64,000 nucleotides of DNA from Athripsodes cinereus (lineage: Eukaryota; Arthropoda; Insecta; Trichoptera; Leptoceridae), in assembly GCA_947579605.1 (NCBI GenBank), contig OX388314.1, positions 9,548,001 through 9,612,000 on the forward strand. Direction: 5' to 3'. Position 1 is the stretch's first letter, and the number at the start of each line of letters is the position of its first letter. The notes under the pieces were generated by a model. The model was not told the DNA's origin and did no database searches. It worked only from the letters and a program-made list of their open reading frames with translations. A program made the position numbers and the translations under genes. Positions 1-10,845 of this stretch are shown here, in pieces.

Positions 1-959
1 ATATTTTGATACATTGCTGTGAAATTAAGGCATTAGCGCGCAACAATTTGTATCGATTTGCTTGAAATGAGTTCACAACTATTATTTATAAAATCCGTTA
101 AAATATCGATTTGCCGTTCTTTTATTGATTAAATTGATTAAATATTAATTATGTTCAATATGTCGAAATGCCGTTAATGTTATTTATTTTTGAAATATTT
201 TATTGTAATTGTAACTAATATGCTACTAGGTAAAATGTCTCGGATTTAACTGTTATCGGATGCGAATTATTTGTCATAACATATAAACAAATAAACAAGT
301 ATTGCTTTAATTGTTATTTATGTACCTATTATCACGACAGCTAATTATTGGATGTATGTACTAATTCAAAATTCTGATTGCACACTTTGCCGGAGAATTA
401 TTGATATTTATAAATTTATTTATTATGTCCTGCATAACTGGAAAACCGTTTAATGAAAACAATATTATAGTATCTAGGAAAACATTTAATTCAAAATAGA
501 TAAAACGAAATTCTGCAATAACAAAAAAAAATGTTTGCCCATTTCTGAAATAGACAATGCACAAAAATTGGAGCGAACTTCAATATCCGCACTCACTTAT
601 ACCTAAACGTATTGATCCTGAGGTGCGTGTGTATGGGTGGCAAGGTGCAACCAGGTACATTACGTTGTGAAGCAGTATCGAAAATCATGTCCTACCTATA
701 CAAACAAAAATAATTACAATATATAGTAGTTAGTGATGCACGGTAAAGTCTTTTACACACTATAAAAATTGCATTAAAATTTATCGATTGGTATTCAGTC
801 GCTTGAATTTTCAATTTTAAGAAATGAAAAAAGTTAAGTAAAAAAAACGTGATTTATTTAACAAGTGTTTGAATTTCCCTGAATATACATTAATACCAAT
901 GTAAAATCCCATAAAAATGCAAATGCATGTAGGTATATACATGGACAATTTGTAGAGCG
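1..959. other. AT-rich non-coding stretch
   Basis: No gene or repeat is recognised. A minus-strand open frame at 361-564 (67 codons) is hydrophobic and low in complexity, with no family resemblance, and is what chance gives in this base composition. Confidence 0.5.
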
Positions 960-964
960 CCGTT

Positions 965-1075
965 TACTCATAACATGACCTCAAGGGCGCCGTATCTCGT
1001 ATTCATCACCCGAAACTCCCAGCAAAAAGGTGTGTCTTCAGCCCTCTTTTAAAACTCTCTCCATTCACATATATT
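965..1075 (-). mobile_element. L2/CR1-like LINE 3' end remnant
   Basis: Read on the minus strand, the segment encodes a short peptide with the pattern SFKRGLKTHLFAGSFG, matching the end of L2/CR1-type ORF2 proteins (a fixed-phase F-K-x-x-L-K-T-x-L-F block just before the stop). The stretch CTCAAGGGCGCCGT also occurs near the 3' end of the larger copy at 48.8 kb, and a sister fragment lies at 20.3 kb. Stops and frame changes follow, so it is dead. Identification rests on this short motif and on the two cross-matches. Confidence 0.6.
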
Positions 1076-1230
1076 ATGTATATGTGTATTTTGATCATAT
1101 TTTTTAATCATCATCATATATACTGGAATATGATGATCAGATTTTCTCGTTGATATTATTATGTTCTAACTTCAAGATATTGTTTGCTGTGATGGTGTTT
1201 GTGAAACTCATTACAAACCAAAAAACGTAT

Positions 1231-1437
1231 TTAAAAAAATATTAAGACATCATCAGGCTAGAAATAACACTTTAAAAAAATATTAAGACATCATCAGGCT
1301 AGAAATAACACTTTAAAAAAATATTAAGACATCATCAGGCTAGAAATAACACTTTAAAAAAATATTAAGACATCATCAGGCTAGAAATAACACTTTAAAA
1401 AAATATTAAGACATCATCAGGCTAGAAATAACACTTT
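1231..1437. repeat. 41-bp tandem repeat, 5 copies
   Basis: Five consecutive copies of a 41-bp unit containing AAGACATCATCAGGCTAG. The motif ATTAAGACATC starts at 1241, 1282, 1323, 1364 and 1405, an exact 41-bp period, and the units look identical. The array ends at a TTTGTG junction. It is a minisatellite; no coding frame runs through it. Confidence 0.95.
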
Positions 1438-3689
1438 GTGAAAGCCGCAGGTAGGTATACCTAGAAACATGGTAAAGAGTCTGCAATTTTTTTAAATATT
1501 CAACTGGCCCCCTGACTTGAACTATTTGGGTGGTCGGTGGGTCCTTCAATGCATGGTATCCGACGTGTATTGCGTCATCATGTCAAAAGATCTAAGACTT
1601 TCACATAAAGTACAAATTCCTGTTCACTGCCGACGTGGAACATCTTGCATTTGTCAACGACCCGAGTGGGTTTAACCTTACATATTTTTTATTTTATTTT
1701 GATGAATATCGATGATAAAGAATCTAATCATTACTAAAATCAGCATTTAATCTTATTTTCCATGAGCAATGTTATTAGAATTTGGGGGAGCAAAAATAAG
1801 CTGATGAGGTATTAAGCATTAGATGGAGACATTATAATCAGTATACTGTAATATGAAATCTCTGAAAACGTACGTTCACTAAGAAGGCTTATATAGGTAT
1901 AAATATTGTGAGAATTCAATTTATTTGTGTTGACATTTTTCGTCTGTTGACATATAAATTTAGAAATATAACGAATACTTTCATTGTACTTAAATATGTA
2001 TTTAAAATATCAAACAATAATTTTGAAAATATAAAACATGGATTTTGGTGTCAAGTAATAGAAAAGAGTAAAGTTTTAAAAATACCTTTAAAATTACAGT
2101 GAGCGTTGTTTGGGAAATTATGAATAATCTACCGGATATTATCAGACCACCAGGAATGTTGTCGGAAGAGATGACTCAATTTTCTATATTTTTATTTTAT
2201 TCATTATTCAGTCAAAACATTTCACAATTGCACAAATACATTACTTAATTATTTATTTATACAGTTGTATACGGCGCAAGCCTTTTACATGTTTAAATTT
2301 AAGACAGACTACAAAACACATATATATATACAATACAAATTCACATTAATACATCGTACAATTAAGAAATAAGTCAAGAATTAATAATATAAATTATATA
2401 AATTAGGTACATCAAAACTACTGATTACATAAATAATTAAAGAGACAATACAATCACAAAGTTTCAAATTAAAGTCAGAAATTCAATAAAAGTTATACAG
2501 TAGAATGTGATGATATAAAAAAAATTATTAAGAAAAATAGATTCTAAACATAAATTACTAGTATAAAACAAATGAAATGATTATAAATAGAGAATAGGCT
2601 AGTTTTTATCCTGTACTCCCTAGAAAAGCTTAAAGGGCGATTGTGTGAGTGAATTTATATTCTAGGGCTCTATAATGTCTTGTCATGGCTGTTTTATTTT
2701 ATACTTTAGTAAGTATAAACTTTACGGTGAATAAAAAATATGAATGATTTAGGCGGTACGCGAGAAGATATATAATATGTCATTAATATTGTGAAATGAA
2801 ACGGTAACGGGAAATAGGTTAGTTCTACGTACAATCATCATCAACCTGTTTCAACAAGTCAAAGACCACCAAAGTTGTAGTACATAGTACATAAAATAAT
2901 ACTTTTAACAGTATTTACCTACTTAACAATACATAATAACAAAATCGATAAAATTTAAACGACTTTTGACGAGCATCAGTATTGTTTTTAATGTATAGGG
3001 CGTTAATTATTATTATACTTTGAACCTTAACGACCAATAATATCGTTTATCTTATCCACGCAGACAAGGGGACCACCACTACTGACTTGTGGAGAGAAAG
3101 ATCATCCATAAAAAGTAGGCGCAGGTAAGGCACTGTCTTAAATAAATTTCAATAGAACCGAATATGTTTATTGATCGAGTGACAGGGATGCACGGTTATA
3201 TATTTGATTGAAAACGAGAAACAAAAATCTTAAAACGTAGTTCAAATCAACCTTTGTTGGTGATTGAATGTAAACTTTTTAATTTAATTCTATTAAAATT
3301 TCAATATTAATAGAATTAATAATGATTTTTTCTTGCTATAAATTTTTCTTCAAGGTATTTTGTTTTGATATACGGTCTTAAGACCTTTGAATTATTTTGC
3401 AAAAACGATGACTCAGACAAAATTATCTATAGGCACCAAAAAGAACAATAGCTGAAAATGCGACGGTGTAGGTACTAAATTAGATAAGTGGGATTTGGTA
3501 TTAGTCTGTCACTATTCTAAACGCTGAATAATAACATGCACAAATCATTGATATCGTTATTAGAATATTATAAGAACTACAAAAATCTCGGCGACAGTTT
3601 ATGGATGATCTTATCCGAAAGCACAAAGCCATGCATAGTCTAAGTTAAATCACGTGGAAAACCCTTAACATATTAATGGAGGAGATGGC
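1438..3689. other. AT-rich non-coding stretch
   Basis: No gene recognised. A minus-oriented LINE 3' tail may be hidden at about 2185-2300 (TTTATT-rich run followed by a segment reading TTTTACATG), but it is too degraded to assign. The 64-codon frame at 1908-2102 has no recognisable content. Confidence 0.45.
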
Positions 3690-3825
3690 TAGGAGTAAAG
3701 GCAACCAACAGAGGTGGGGATGTCTAGAAGGAGAGGGCACAAGCTGTGATTGTGGGGAGGTGCAGAGTGATTTCAACTTGTTACGATGCCCGCTGATGGG
3801 GTATACAAGCGATGAGAATAGCTAA
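3690..3825 (+). pseudogene. LINE ORF2 C-terminal remnant with Cys-rich motif
   Basis: The plus frame starting at 3693 reads RWGCLEGEGTSCDCGEVQ, then NLLRCPLM, and stops at 3823-3825. The C-x-C-G-x-x-Q...LL-x-C-P pattern is the Cys-rich motif found near the end of many jockey/R1/CR1-type ORF2 proteins. No RT domain is seen upstream, so only the C-terminal part survives. It could belong to the jockey/CR1 group present elsewhere in the window, but no close copy is seen here. Confidence 0.55.
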
Positions 3826-6049
3826 GGGAGGCTTAATGACAGAACGAAATATACTGTTGGATATTAGAGTAGCAAGGCCTGAAGTTCGGACTCGAAAATT
3901 AAGGTTAGTTAGATAGTAAGTAGAACAATATCAACAAATTTATAATTATTAACAATGATAAAACACATTGAAAATGCTTTGTATAAATGGCAAAATGGCA
4001 ATAGAGCGTGTGATATAATAGCAGTTCCAAGTGTGTAGTACCTAATAAGGTTGTGATACCCTACTATTTAATAATAAATAATTATTATGGTCACAGTATT
4101 GGACTATCTGAGTCCAGTCAGTGGACGTCGTGGACCGTTTGGTACTATACTTATAGGTACATACTATTTTTATCTACCTATTACAATACAGAATTTAGCA
4201 CTAGTGTTATTATAATAGTAAGAGATGGGGCAAAAAAAGGTATCGGTGAATGAACTCCAACGTCTGTGTTGTTAGCTGTTGTTATGTATCTGCTGCTCTA
4301 GACTAATAAAAAATTGCCGACAGCATACGTCCGAAGATCGCAACATAAATACAAATATTATTATTGTTATAATAAAGCATATACCTACTTAATAATAAAT
4401 ACTGGAGTCGACATGTTGTATTAGGTGTGTATATATATCTCATAAAAGTAGGCATTATTGGCAGCTGAATCAATTAACACTAATAGTACGTGCGTAGTCA
4501 AACTACCACTCTCGACTCAAAAGGACATGAGGAAATTCTGATGAATTCCAAATTGACCAATAGTGATATCTTTCAAGAGCAATCTTTTATCATTACCTCT
4601 ATAGCCATTAGGGTCAGATCTTATCGTTTTCAGACTACAGGTTCTTCAATAGAAATAATACCCAAATACTAACAATAGCATCAGATTTTTTTAAGGAAAC
4701 ATTTTCTTATACATAAGCACACTTTTTGAATTCATTAGGGATTTCAATTAATTTTGTTGTCTAAAAGGATTTAAACTTTTTAATAACTCATACTAACCCG
4801 AGACGGGGCACAATAATCTCGTCACCTAATTTAATTCAAAACATAAAAAATAGTCTAGACTCGACCTTTTGCCGCACGTTTCCATACAGCTAATTGCTAA
4901 TTATAATTAATAAAAAAATATTACCTAATATTAGCGTTTAGGCGCCTGACATAATGAAAAGGGGTGGTGTAGCGTTTCAAACAAACATAATTTACTCGCA
5001 CGTTGGGAGTAAAACAAGCCATTTCGTTCATCGTGCATTCGTTTTACAACTTTTACGAAATGCAGAGTACTTATTTTTACCCGTCATAAAAGGAACATCC
5101 TTGTGTCATAAAATTGTAAAAAAAAACTAAGAACAATTGTATATACTTACTTGTTTTATTACCTTTGATTGCATTCGCAAATGTTAAAATTACCTATATT
5201 TTCTATAAACGACATAATATGATATTTTGCTTGGTCTTTCCACTACCTACTTCTACTACTACTATTCTATAACAGCATAGTCCATTAGTGGAGTAGCCAA
5301 ATTCTATTTAACTGATATTCAAAATATGTGATCGTAATTAACTGCAAACAAATAATTGAACTGAACTTCATTAACGACAACACGTATCGTATTAAAACAT
5401 ATGCAATATAAACAAAAACATAGATATACTTACCCAATCTAAATAGGTATATTTTTCACAAATGATATTTAAATTTATTGAACACAGAGTTAAACCGCCA
5501 CTTGAAGAGAAGAGAGTGTATTAAAATAGCATATTGTTAATTCCATCTATTAGTATTATTAACATAATTAGCTACAACAAAACTAATAACAATAAATTGT
5601 TTCAAAATGATTGAGACGAAAATAATAATATTATGTAGGAACCAACAATATACTCTTTTTTTGAGACATTATAATAAACATTAAAGTTAGGTTTTTTAGA
5701 AGGAAAATAACAATATTTTGGGTACATCAAAAGAATCTAATTGATCTCTTTAGGCAAAGATTGACAATGGAGTATTCTAATAACCCATTAGAATGGGAGT
5801 ATAGACTTTAATGTTTTGTTCTTTTTTATCGTTTTCTGACCGACACGAAAAGCAGAAGATAACAGAATTGCAATTATAATTTTTTTATGTTTTGTATTAA
5901 AGGATCGACCCTTTTTATGACCTACTAATTAACACCAACCTACCAAGTATATTGATTGAATGATGAATGATTGAATGATGATGAATGTATACGTTAGTCT
6001 ATCAATAATAAGTACAATACCAAGAGGTTGATTCTAAAATACAAAGGAT
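3826..6049. other. AT-rich non-coding stretch
   Basis: Nothing recognisable. Short open frames at 4053-4253 and 4490-4672 carry no motif and show no sign of selection. Several TAA/ATT microsatellite runs occur. Confidence 0.45.
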
Positions 6050-7290
6050 TTTTTATTTTTATTTTTTTATTTTATTTTATTAATACAAACAAACAGCTTT
6101 TACATTTTATATAGTACAACGTTCAGGACACTCATTGATCAGAACCGCGCAAAGATCTGGAAACAGCACCCCTAAATTTCGGCAATGATGATATGTAAAA
6201 GTCAACATTCTTGAAAAAAACGTTGTAATTCCCGCACGACCTTTGGAAGAATGAATATTGTGCGTAGTTTGTACTACATTGCGGGAGTCGAAAAGTATTC
6301 GGAACCCTAGTGGATCGTGGGGGGGAATTAAAGTTAATCCTAAGAAGTAGATCACTGCAATCAATAACATTGTTAATTATTTTATAAGGAAAACCATATC
6401 AGCTTTTGTACGTCTGTTCTCCAGCAGGGCAATACCATGATATCGAGCTGAATGTGCGTAGTTATTAAATGATTGACAACATCTATAATCCAAGTGTTTG
6501 AGAAATTTGTTTTGCACCTTTTCAACTCTGTCTATATATGTGATATACTGTGGGTTCCACACCACAGATGCAAACTCCAAACAACTCCTTACGTATGTGA
6601 AATATAATACCTTTATTGTACTTACGTTTTTAAAAGGCTTAGATACTCTTAAAATAAAACCAAGTTGTTTAAACGCCTTTTCAACAATATTGTCTATATG
6701 TCCCCTGAATAACATTTTTTCGTCAAGAATGACGCCAAGATCTCTAACTTCATGACATCTCATGAGAGGTGTTCCACAAAGCGTATAATTGTACAAGATA
6801 GGATTTTTACTTCGGGTAAAGGTAATAATATTACATTTGGATATATTCAGAAAGAGCTGATTCACTGAGCAATAATAAAAAAGACGCTCGATATCAGACT
6901 GAAGATTTCGTGTATCATCCAAGTTAGATATTTTTTTGTAAATTTTGGTGTCATCTGCATAAATGAGGAAATTGGAGTACTTAAAACACTGTTGGATATC
7001 ATTGATGTACATTATAAAAAGAATTGGACCTAGATGTGAACCTTGTGGAACCCCCGATAAATTGGGAAAGGACATTGTTGATTGCTACAGCCTGTAGTCT
7101 ATTTCTGACGTACGATGACAGCCACCGCAGGAGATCACCGTGCACACCGTACCTCCCAAGCTTGTGAATTAGAATATCATCATTAATTCTATCAAATGCT
7201 TTTGAGAAATCAGTGTACACGGCATCCAACTGTCCTCCACCACCCATAGCCATCAAAACATCATCCGTGAAGTGAATTAAATTGTGAAGG
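6050..7290 (-). pseudogene. jockey/CR1-group LINE, 5'-truncated and frameshifted RT
   Basis: Minus-strand RT fragment. In order it shows palm motif A (YTDFSKAFDRIN, about 7213-7178), motif B (SGVPQGSHLGPILF, about 7057-7016), motif C (YADD, about 6960), and a thumb/C-terminal part with SVVWNPQYITYIDRVEKVQ at about 6570-6515. The frame changes at about 7075, between motifs A and B, and again near 6375; the remainder, including a SRNVDFYISSLPKFRGAVS-like stretch, is scattered over frames down to about 6110. An A/T tail of the AAATAAAA type lies at 6050-6080. The palm upstream of motif A is absent (5' truncation near 7290). It is closely related to the copies at 12.5-13.7 and 49.9-50.3 kb. Not functional. 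Confidence 0.88.
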
Positions 7291-7854
7291 ATGAATAATT
7301 AACTATTGGAGATGATTATAAATTATACAAAAATACAATTAAATATGGGTCAAGGAAAATAACATTCATTTGCTAAGACAGAAGACCGTAAAATTTGAAT
7401 TTTATTAGCAATTATCTATTTATTTATAAAATGTTTATAAGGATTAATACAAAATTTTCCGAGAATTAAAATAAATATTAATCCAGGAAATCTTTAAACT
7501 CAAAGAACTATTAATTCATATGAATATGTATGATAATGAAAATTCTCGTGATCAAAAACAATATCTCAAAGTCACGTTGTTGTAACGTAATATTGTCGGT
7601 AATGATTTCATTTAATTTTAATAAATATTATTTATTTTATTCATAAAGAACGATTTAATATTAGAAATATTTTTTTTCAGCCTAAGCTTAAATAAATAAA
7701 ACAAGAAAAATAAATACGAAAGCGTAGCGCAGTATTTAAATATTAAAAATAGGTTTCTATTTACGACCTAAATCTAGAATAAAAGAAGAGGCAAGATTAT
7801 AAATATATTGCGTTAAGAGTACTTTTGTTGAGAATAAGGGGGAGGGGTACTCAC
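7291..7854. other. AT-rich non-coding stretch
   Basis: No gene or repeat seen. It would be the start of an intron if the exon-like segment at 7855-7919 is real. Confidence 0.4.
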
Positions 7855-7919
7855 CTGAAGAACGACGGCATTACATTCAAAGTCCATTATTTATAGTCCT
7901 CCTTTACTGCTTCCTTACT
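7855..7919 (-). CDS. candidate host exon (5' UTR plus start codon)
   Basis: On the minus strand a pyrimidine-rich tract ending TTTTCATTTCAG abuts a 65-nt segment that ends in CAG followed by GTGAGT, an ideal acceptor and donor pair. All three frames are stopped in the first half (TAA codons), but an ATG at 7887-7885 in the favourable context AATAATGG opens eleven codons (MDFECNAVVLQ) running straight to the donor. This is the pattern of a second exon carrying the end of a 5' UTR and the translation start. The downstream exon was not found; the jockey-group fragment at 6.1-7.3 kb would lie in the intron. Function unknown. The site pair could still be chance. Confidence 0.35.
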
Positions 7920-9059
7920 GAAATGAAAACGAGAAAAAAATTAAAACATGTAATTAATAGCCATTCAAATTTATTCGGTAATAAAGACGAATACAAGGCA
8001 CTGTGTTTTTTTAAAACGGAGGGGAGCAAATTATTAACTGGGTAATTTTGTGTGTTAGCACCACTTAATTAGAATATTAACATTAATAATAAATATATAT
8101 TATTTATGCGTGTACCTAGGCATAATTATAATATTATTATCAGTAAACCAAGTAAAAGGGTACATTACTATTAATACCATAAGAAGGTTAATGCTTTTCA
8201 ACATTTCAAACTACTCGACTTATTATTTTTATTTCAATTAGAAACACTAGTCCGTAAAGTTCAGGGCAAAGAGTAGGTTTCACTCTCTTTTCCATTAATT
8301 TTCGAATTTCCTGTCGATGACAAGTGATCGTTATACATCACGAGTAAGATTTAATATGTAAAACATTCCATTCAGAAATGAGGTTGTCCCCTATCCTGAA
8401 TATAATTTTTTTGGTTCAGAAGAGACACATTGTAAATTTATAACATAAGGTTAGTTTTGTGGATACCTTCTACATTTCGGCGACACCCAATTATGTTTTA
8501 TATAGGCACGATAAATTAGAAAGGAAATCAAATTGAAAATACAGAAATATTTTTTCCATCATCACTGTCAGTCTCTCAGATAAGGTAGATATACATAATC
8601 ATAAACGGATTGTTATACTTTTTGTTTACTAAACGCGAAACGACACCGTTATAGTTATTGTTCAAATATACAATAATAATAGTAGTGAATATATTCATAA
8701 CAATGATGATAAAACATTTAAGAGTTGTATTATTGTGGAAGGAAGTTTACCCTCGTCGTAGTATTAATACTAATACAAACAGATCTAGAGAAAGAAAATG
8801 ACGATAAATGAGAAATAAACAATTTAAGAAAGACAAATAATAATAGTAAGTAGGTAATAATATTATATACTATCTTTCGGAAACAATACGATAAAGGAAA
8901 TCGAAAACATTTTTATACGTATTTATCACTATTGTAATACTTTTTCAACGATTTGTAGCACACTTTAAATCTTTCGATAACGCTGTGTGGAAAAAATAAA
9001 AAGGGTGACAATATTGATGATAATAATAATAAGTTGTACGAGTATATATAATATATTTA
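7920..9059. other. AT-rich non-coding stretch
   Basis: Nothing recognisable apart from the pyrimidine tract at 7920-7940, read on the minus strand, that serves the candidate exon. Confidence 0.4.
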
Positions 9060-9314
9060 ATATTGTTTCATTAATTGTATCGGCATTAACTTTGTAACAC
9101 TTCATTCTAAATTATGAAATAAAATAAAACAAATATTTATTATTTTTGTTTTATGCTACATATGTTTGAGTAAGACTGACGCACGACCAATGTCGCGGAC
9201 TCCGAGTTCGCATCATCCGCGAAACTGGTCGTGCATCAGTCTTACTCAAACGTAACATAAAACAAAAATAATAAATATTTATTTTATTTTTTTCATTATT
9301 TTATATTGTTTTCA
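9060..9314. mobile_element. hairpin retroposon-like element, copy 1
   Basis: A roughly 232-bp element (9071-9302). A unique flank (9071-9118, containing TGTATCGGCATTAACTTTG) is followed by a long imperfect palindrome (about 9119-9300) whose arms contain GAGTAAGACTGACGCACGACC and its complement. The copy at 23.6 kb has the same flank and palindrome in opposite orientation. Here one arm has lost about 19 nt next to the loop. ATATTGTTTCA (9060-9070) and ATATTGTTTTCA (9303-9314) flank the element and look like a slightly eroded target-site duplication. No coding capacity. Confidence 0.8.
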
Positions 9315-9416
9315 AATTTGTATCACATTTCCCCAATCATGAAAATATTTGAAATGTTTTGTTCTAGATAAGTACAAAATCATTGAAAAATAACATTACA
9401 GGAAGAATAACTAGGT

Positions 9417-9580
9417 ACTATACTACTACTTATGTAATACCATCAATGGGGTAGTCCAGCTGCAAGTAAAACACACGTACGCTGCCCTCTCCGTGCTAAC
9501 AAATAAATAAATCATTCAAGATGGGTGGCTAATCTCATCGCTGAATTAAGATGTAAAATGTCTTTAATTTTTCGAATTAC
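9417..9580 (-). mobile_element. SINE-like family S, partial copy
   Basis: Matches the family seen at 28.1, 35.1 and 59.4 kb. The A/T microsatellite tail (read as TACTACTACT on plus) is at 9419-9430, followed by GGGGTAGTCCAGCTGCAAG, CTCTCCGTGC and AAGATGGGTGGCTAATCTCATCGC. It stops near 9580, so about 80 bp of the 5' part is missing or diverged. Confidence 0.75.
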
Positions 9581-9668
9581 TATATATAATATACTGCATA
9601 TTTGGATACCAATAATGTTTTATTTATTTATATGCATGTGTACCTCTTGTACAGTATTTTCATTCATT

Positions 9669-9810
9669 CATCGCCCTCAACGCTCCTCTCGGGAGCACAG
9701 GGCAGAAACCAGCCTCCTCCATTCAGAGCGTCTCTACGCCAATTGCGTCACCTCTTTTCACGACATTCCTTGGGCTCTGATGTCGTTGTCATAGGAACGG
9801 TGTATTGTGA
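9669..9810 (-). mobile_element. LINE A 3' end, 142-bp truncated copy
   Basis: The segment matches the last part of the LINE A ORF at 41.88-42.02 kb almost base for base (CGCCCTCAACGCTCCTCTCG through GGTGTATTGTGA), with substitutions such as CTACGCC for CTGTGCC. The (GAT)n tail is represented by ATTCATTCATC at 9662-9671. It encodes only the C-terminal tail of the RT protein and begins abruptly at 9810, a typical 5' truncation. Confidence 0.9.
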
Positions 9811-9854
9811 TTAAGAGATTGTACAATATACCTACCAAATAATTACCTATTCAA

Positions 9855-10125
9855 TAGGTTGACCAGACCTACAAGTCTACACACTCGTCTTGTAAGCGGA
9901 GGGTTGTGAGTTCGATTCTCGGAGTGAACTGAATGTTTTTGCTCGTTACAGAGTTGATTTTGTCATTGAAAAGAGATCCACCTCACACCCGTATATCTCA
10001 GAAGTCGTTAACTACTACTTATTCGTACATTCAAACCAAAATTGTCATCATGGGCATGTGAGCAAGACCTGTAGGGCAGGCCGGTCAAAACCACCGGCGT
10101 GGGAGTCTTTTATACTACGTACTTC
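9855..10125 (+). mobile_element. tRNA-derived SINE
   Basis: The head (about 9865-9928) has tRNA-like order: ACACACTCGTCTTGTAAGCG resembles an anticodon-arm region, followed by a clear B box GAGTTCGATTCTC. Acceptor-stem pairing is not evident, so it is not a working tRNA. A body of about 190 bp follows, containing GGGCATGTGAGCAAGACC and GGGCAGGCCGGTCAAAACC. The 3' boundary is approximate, and no second copy is seen in the window. Confidence 0.6.
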
Positions 10126-10529
10126 TTTTTTCAATGTCCCTTTTAGGCGGTAGTAATAATATTTATCGAGTATAAAATTGTATGTTAAAAAACAGTATTA
10201 AGGAGAAAAATTGATTTTGTTGTAACATATTTTTTATAGCATTGTATGGAATGATTAATCTAGAGTGGTCAAAAAATACAAAGATGATTAAGATAATATG
10301 TGCCTTAGTAAGTAAGCCGCCTCCGGCATTCGATTGTGTCATAATTAAGGAAAAAAACAAAGATATTATGACTAAATTTTATTTCCCAATACTCATACAT
10401 AAAAATTATAGCTAATATACCTCTACAAAGTTGGAAAATTATGAATGAACTCATACGTTTGTCTGATTATGTTCAGTCATCCTAAGGATGTATTATAAAG
10501 TTTTTTTATTTAATAAGGGATATAATATA

Positions 10530-10845
10530 ATATTTTGGAGAGCCAGATTTCACTAATTAAACTATGTACACATAATAATTTTATTTTCATTAAATGAGTA
10601 AAACTTCATTATTAAATAAAATATTTATAAGTAAAAACACTTGACGAAACAGTGACGTATGTTTCAGGTATGAATATCAGCCTGTAACCCGAAACATATG
10701 TCACTGTTTCAATAAACAAATTTAAAACTCCAAAGTGTTTTTACTTATAAATATTTATTTTAATAATGGAGTTTTACTCATTTAGTGAAAATAAAATTAG
10801 TGAAATTAAAATAGCCGACATAGCTTCTCCAATATAGGTAGAATG
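10530..10845. mobile_element. foldback element / palindromic MITE
   Basis: A roughly 315-bp inverted repeat. Inner arms 10578-10643 and 10735-10798 pair almost fully (ATGAGTAAAACT and its complement, TATTTATAAGTAAAAACACT and its complement), and a core pair GAAACAGTGACGTATGTTTC / GAAACATATGTCACTGTTTC lies inside. Outer arms continue with TTTGGAGAGCC at the left and GCTTCTCCAATATA at the right. One arm carries about 20 extra bases. No coding frame. Unrelated in sequence to the 9.1/23.7-kb hairpins. Confidence 0.75.

Noticed and set aside
1231..1437. Possible CRISPR-like array
   Set aside because: Units are directly adjacent with identical content and no unique spacers; it is a minisatellite in a eukaryotic genome.
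9060..9314. Hairpin as a viral telomere (parvovirus-type) remnant
   Set aside because: No adjoining viral coding sequence, two dispersed copies with the same one-sided flank, and target-site-like repeats fit a retroposon better.
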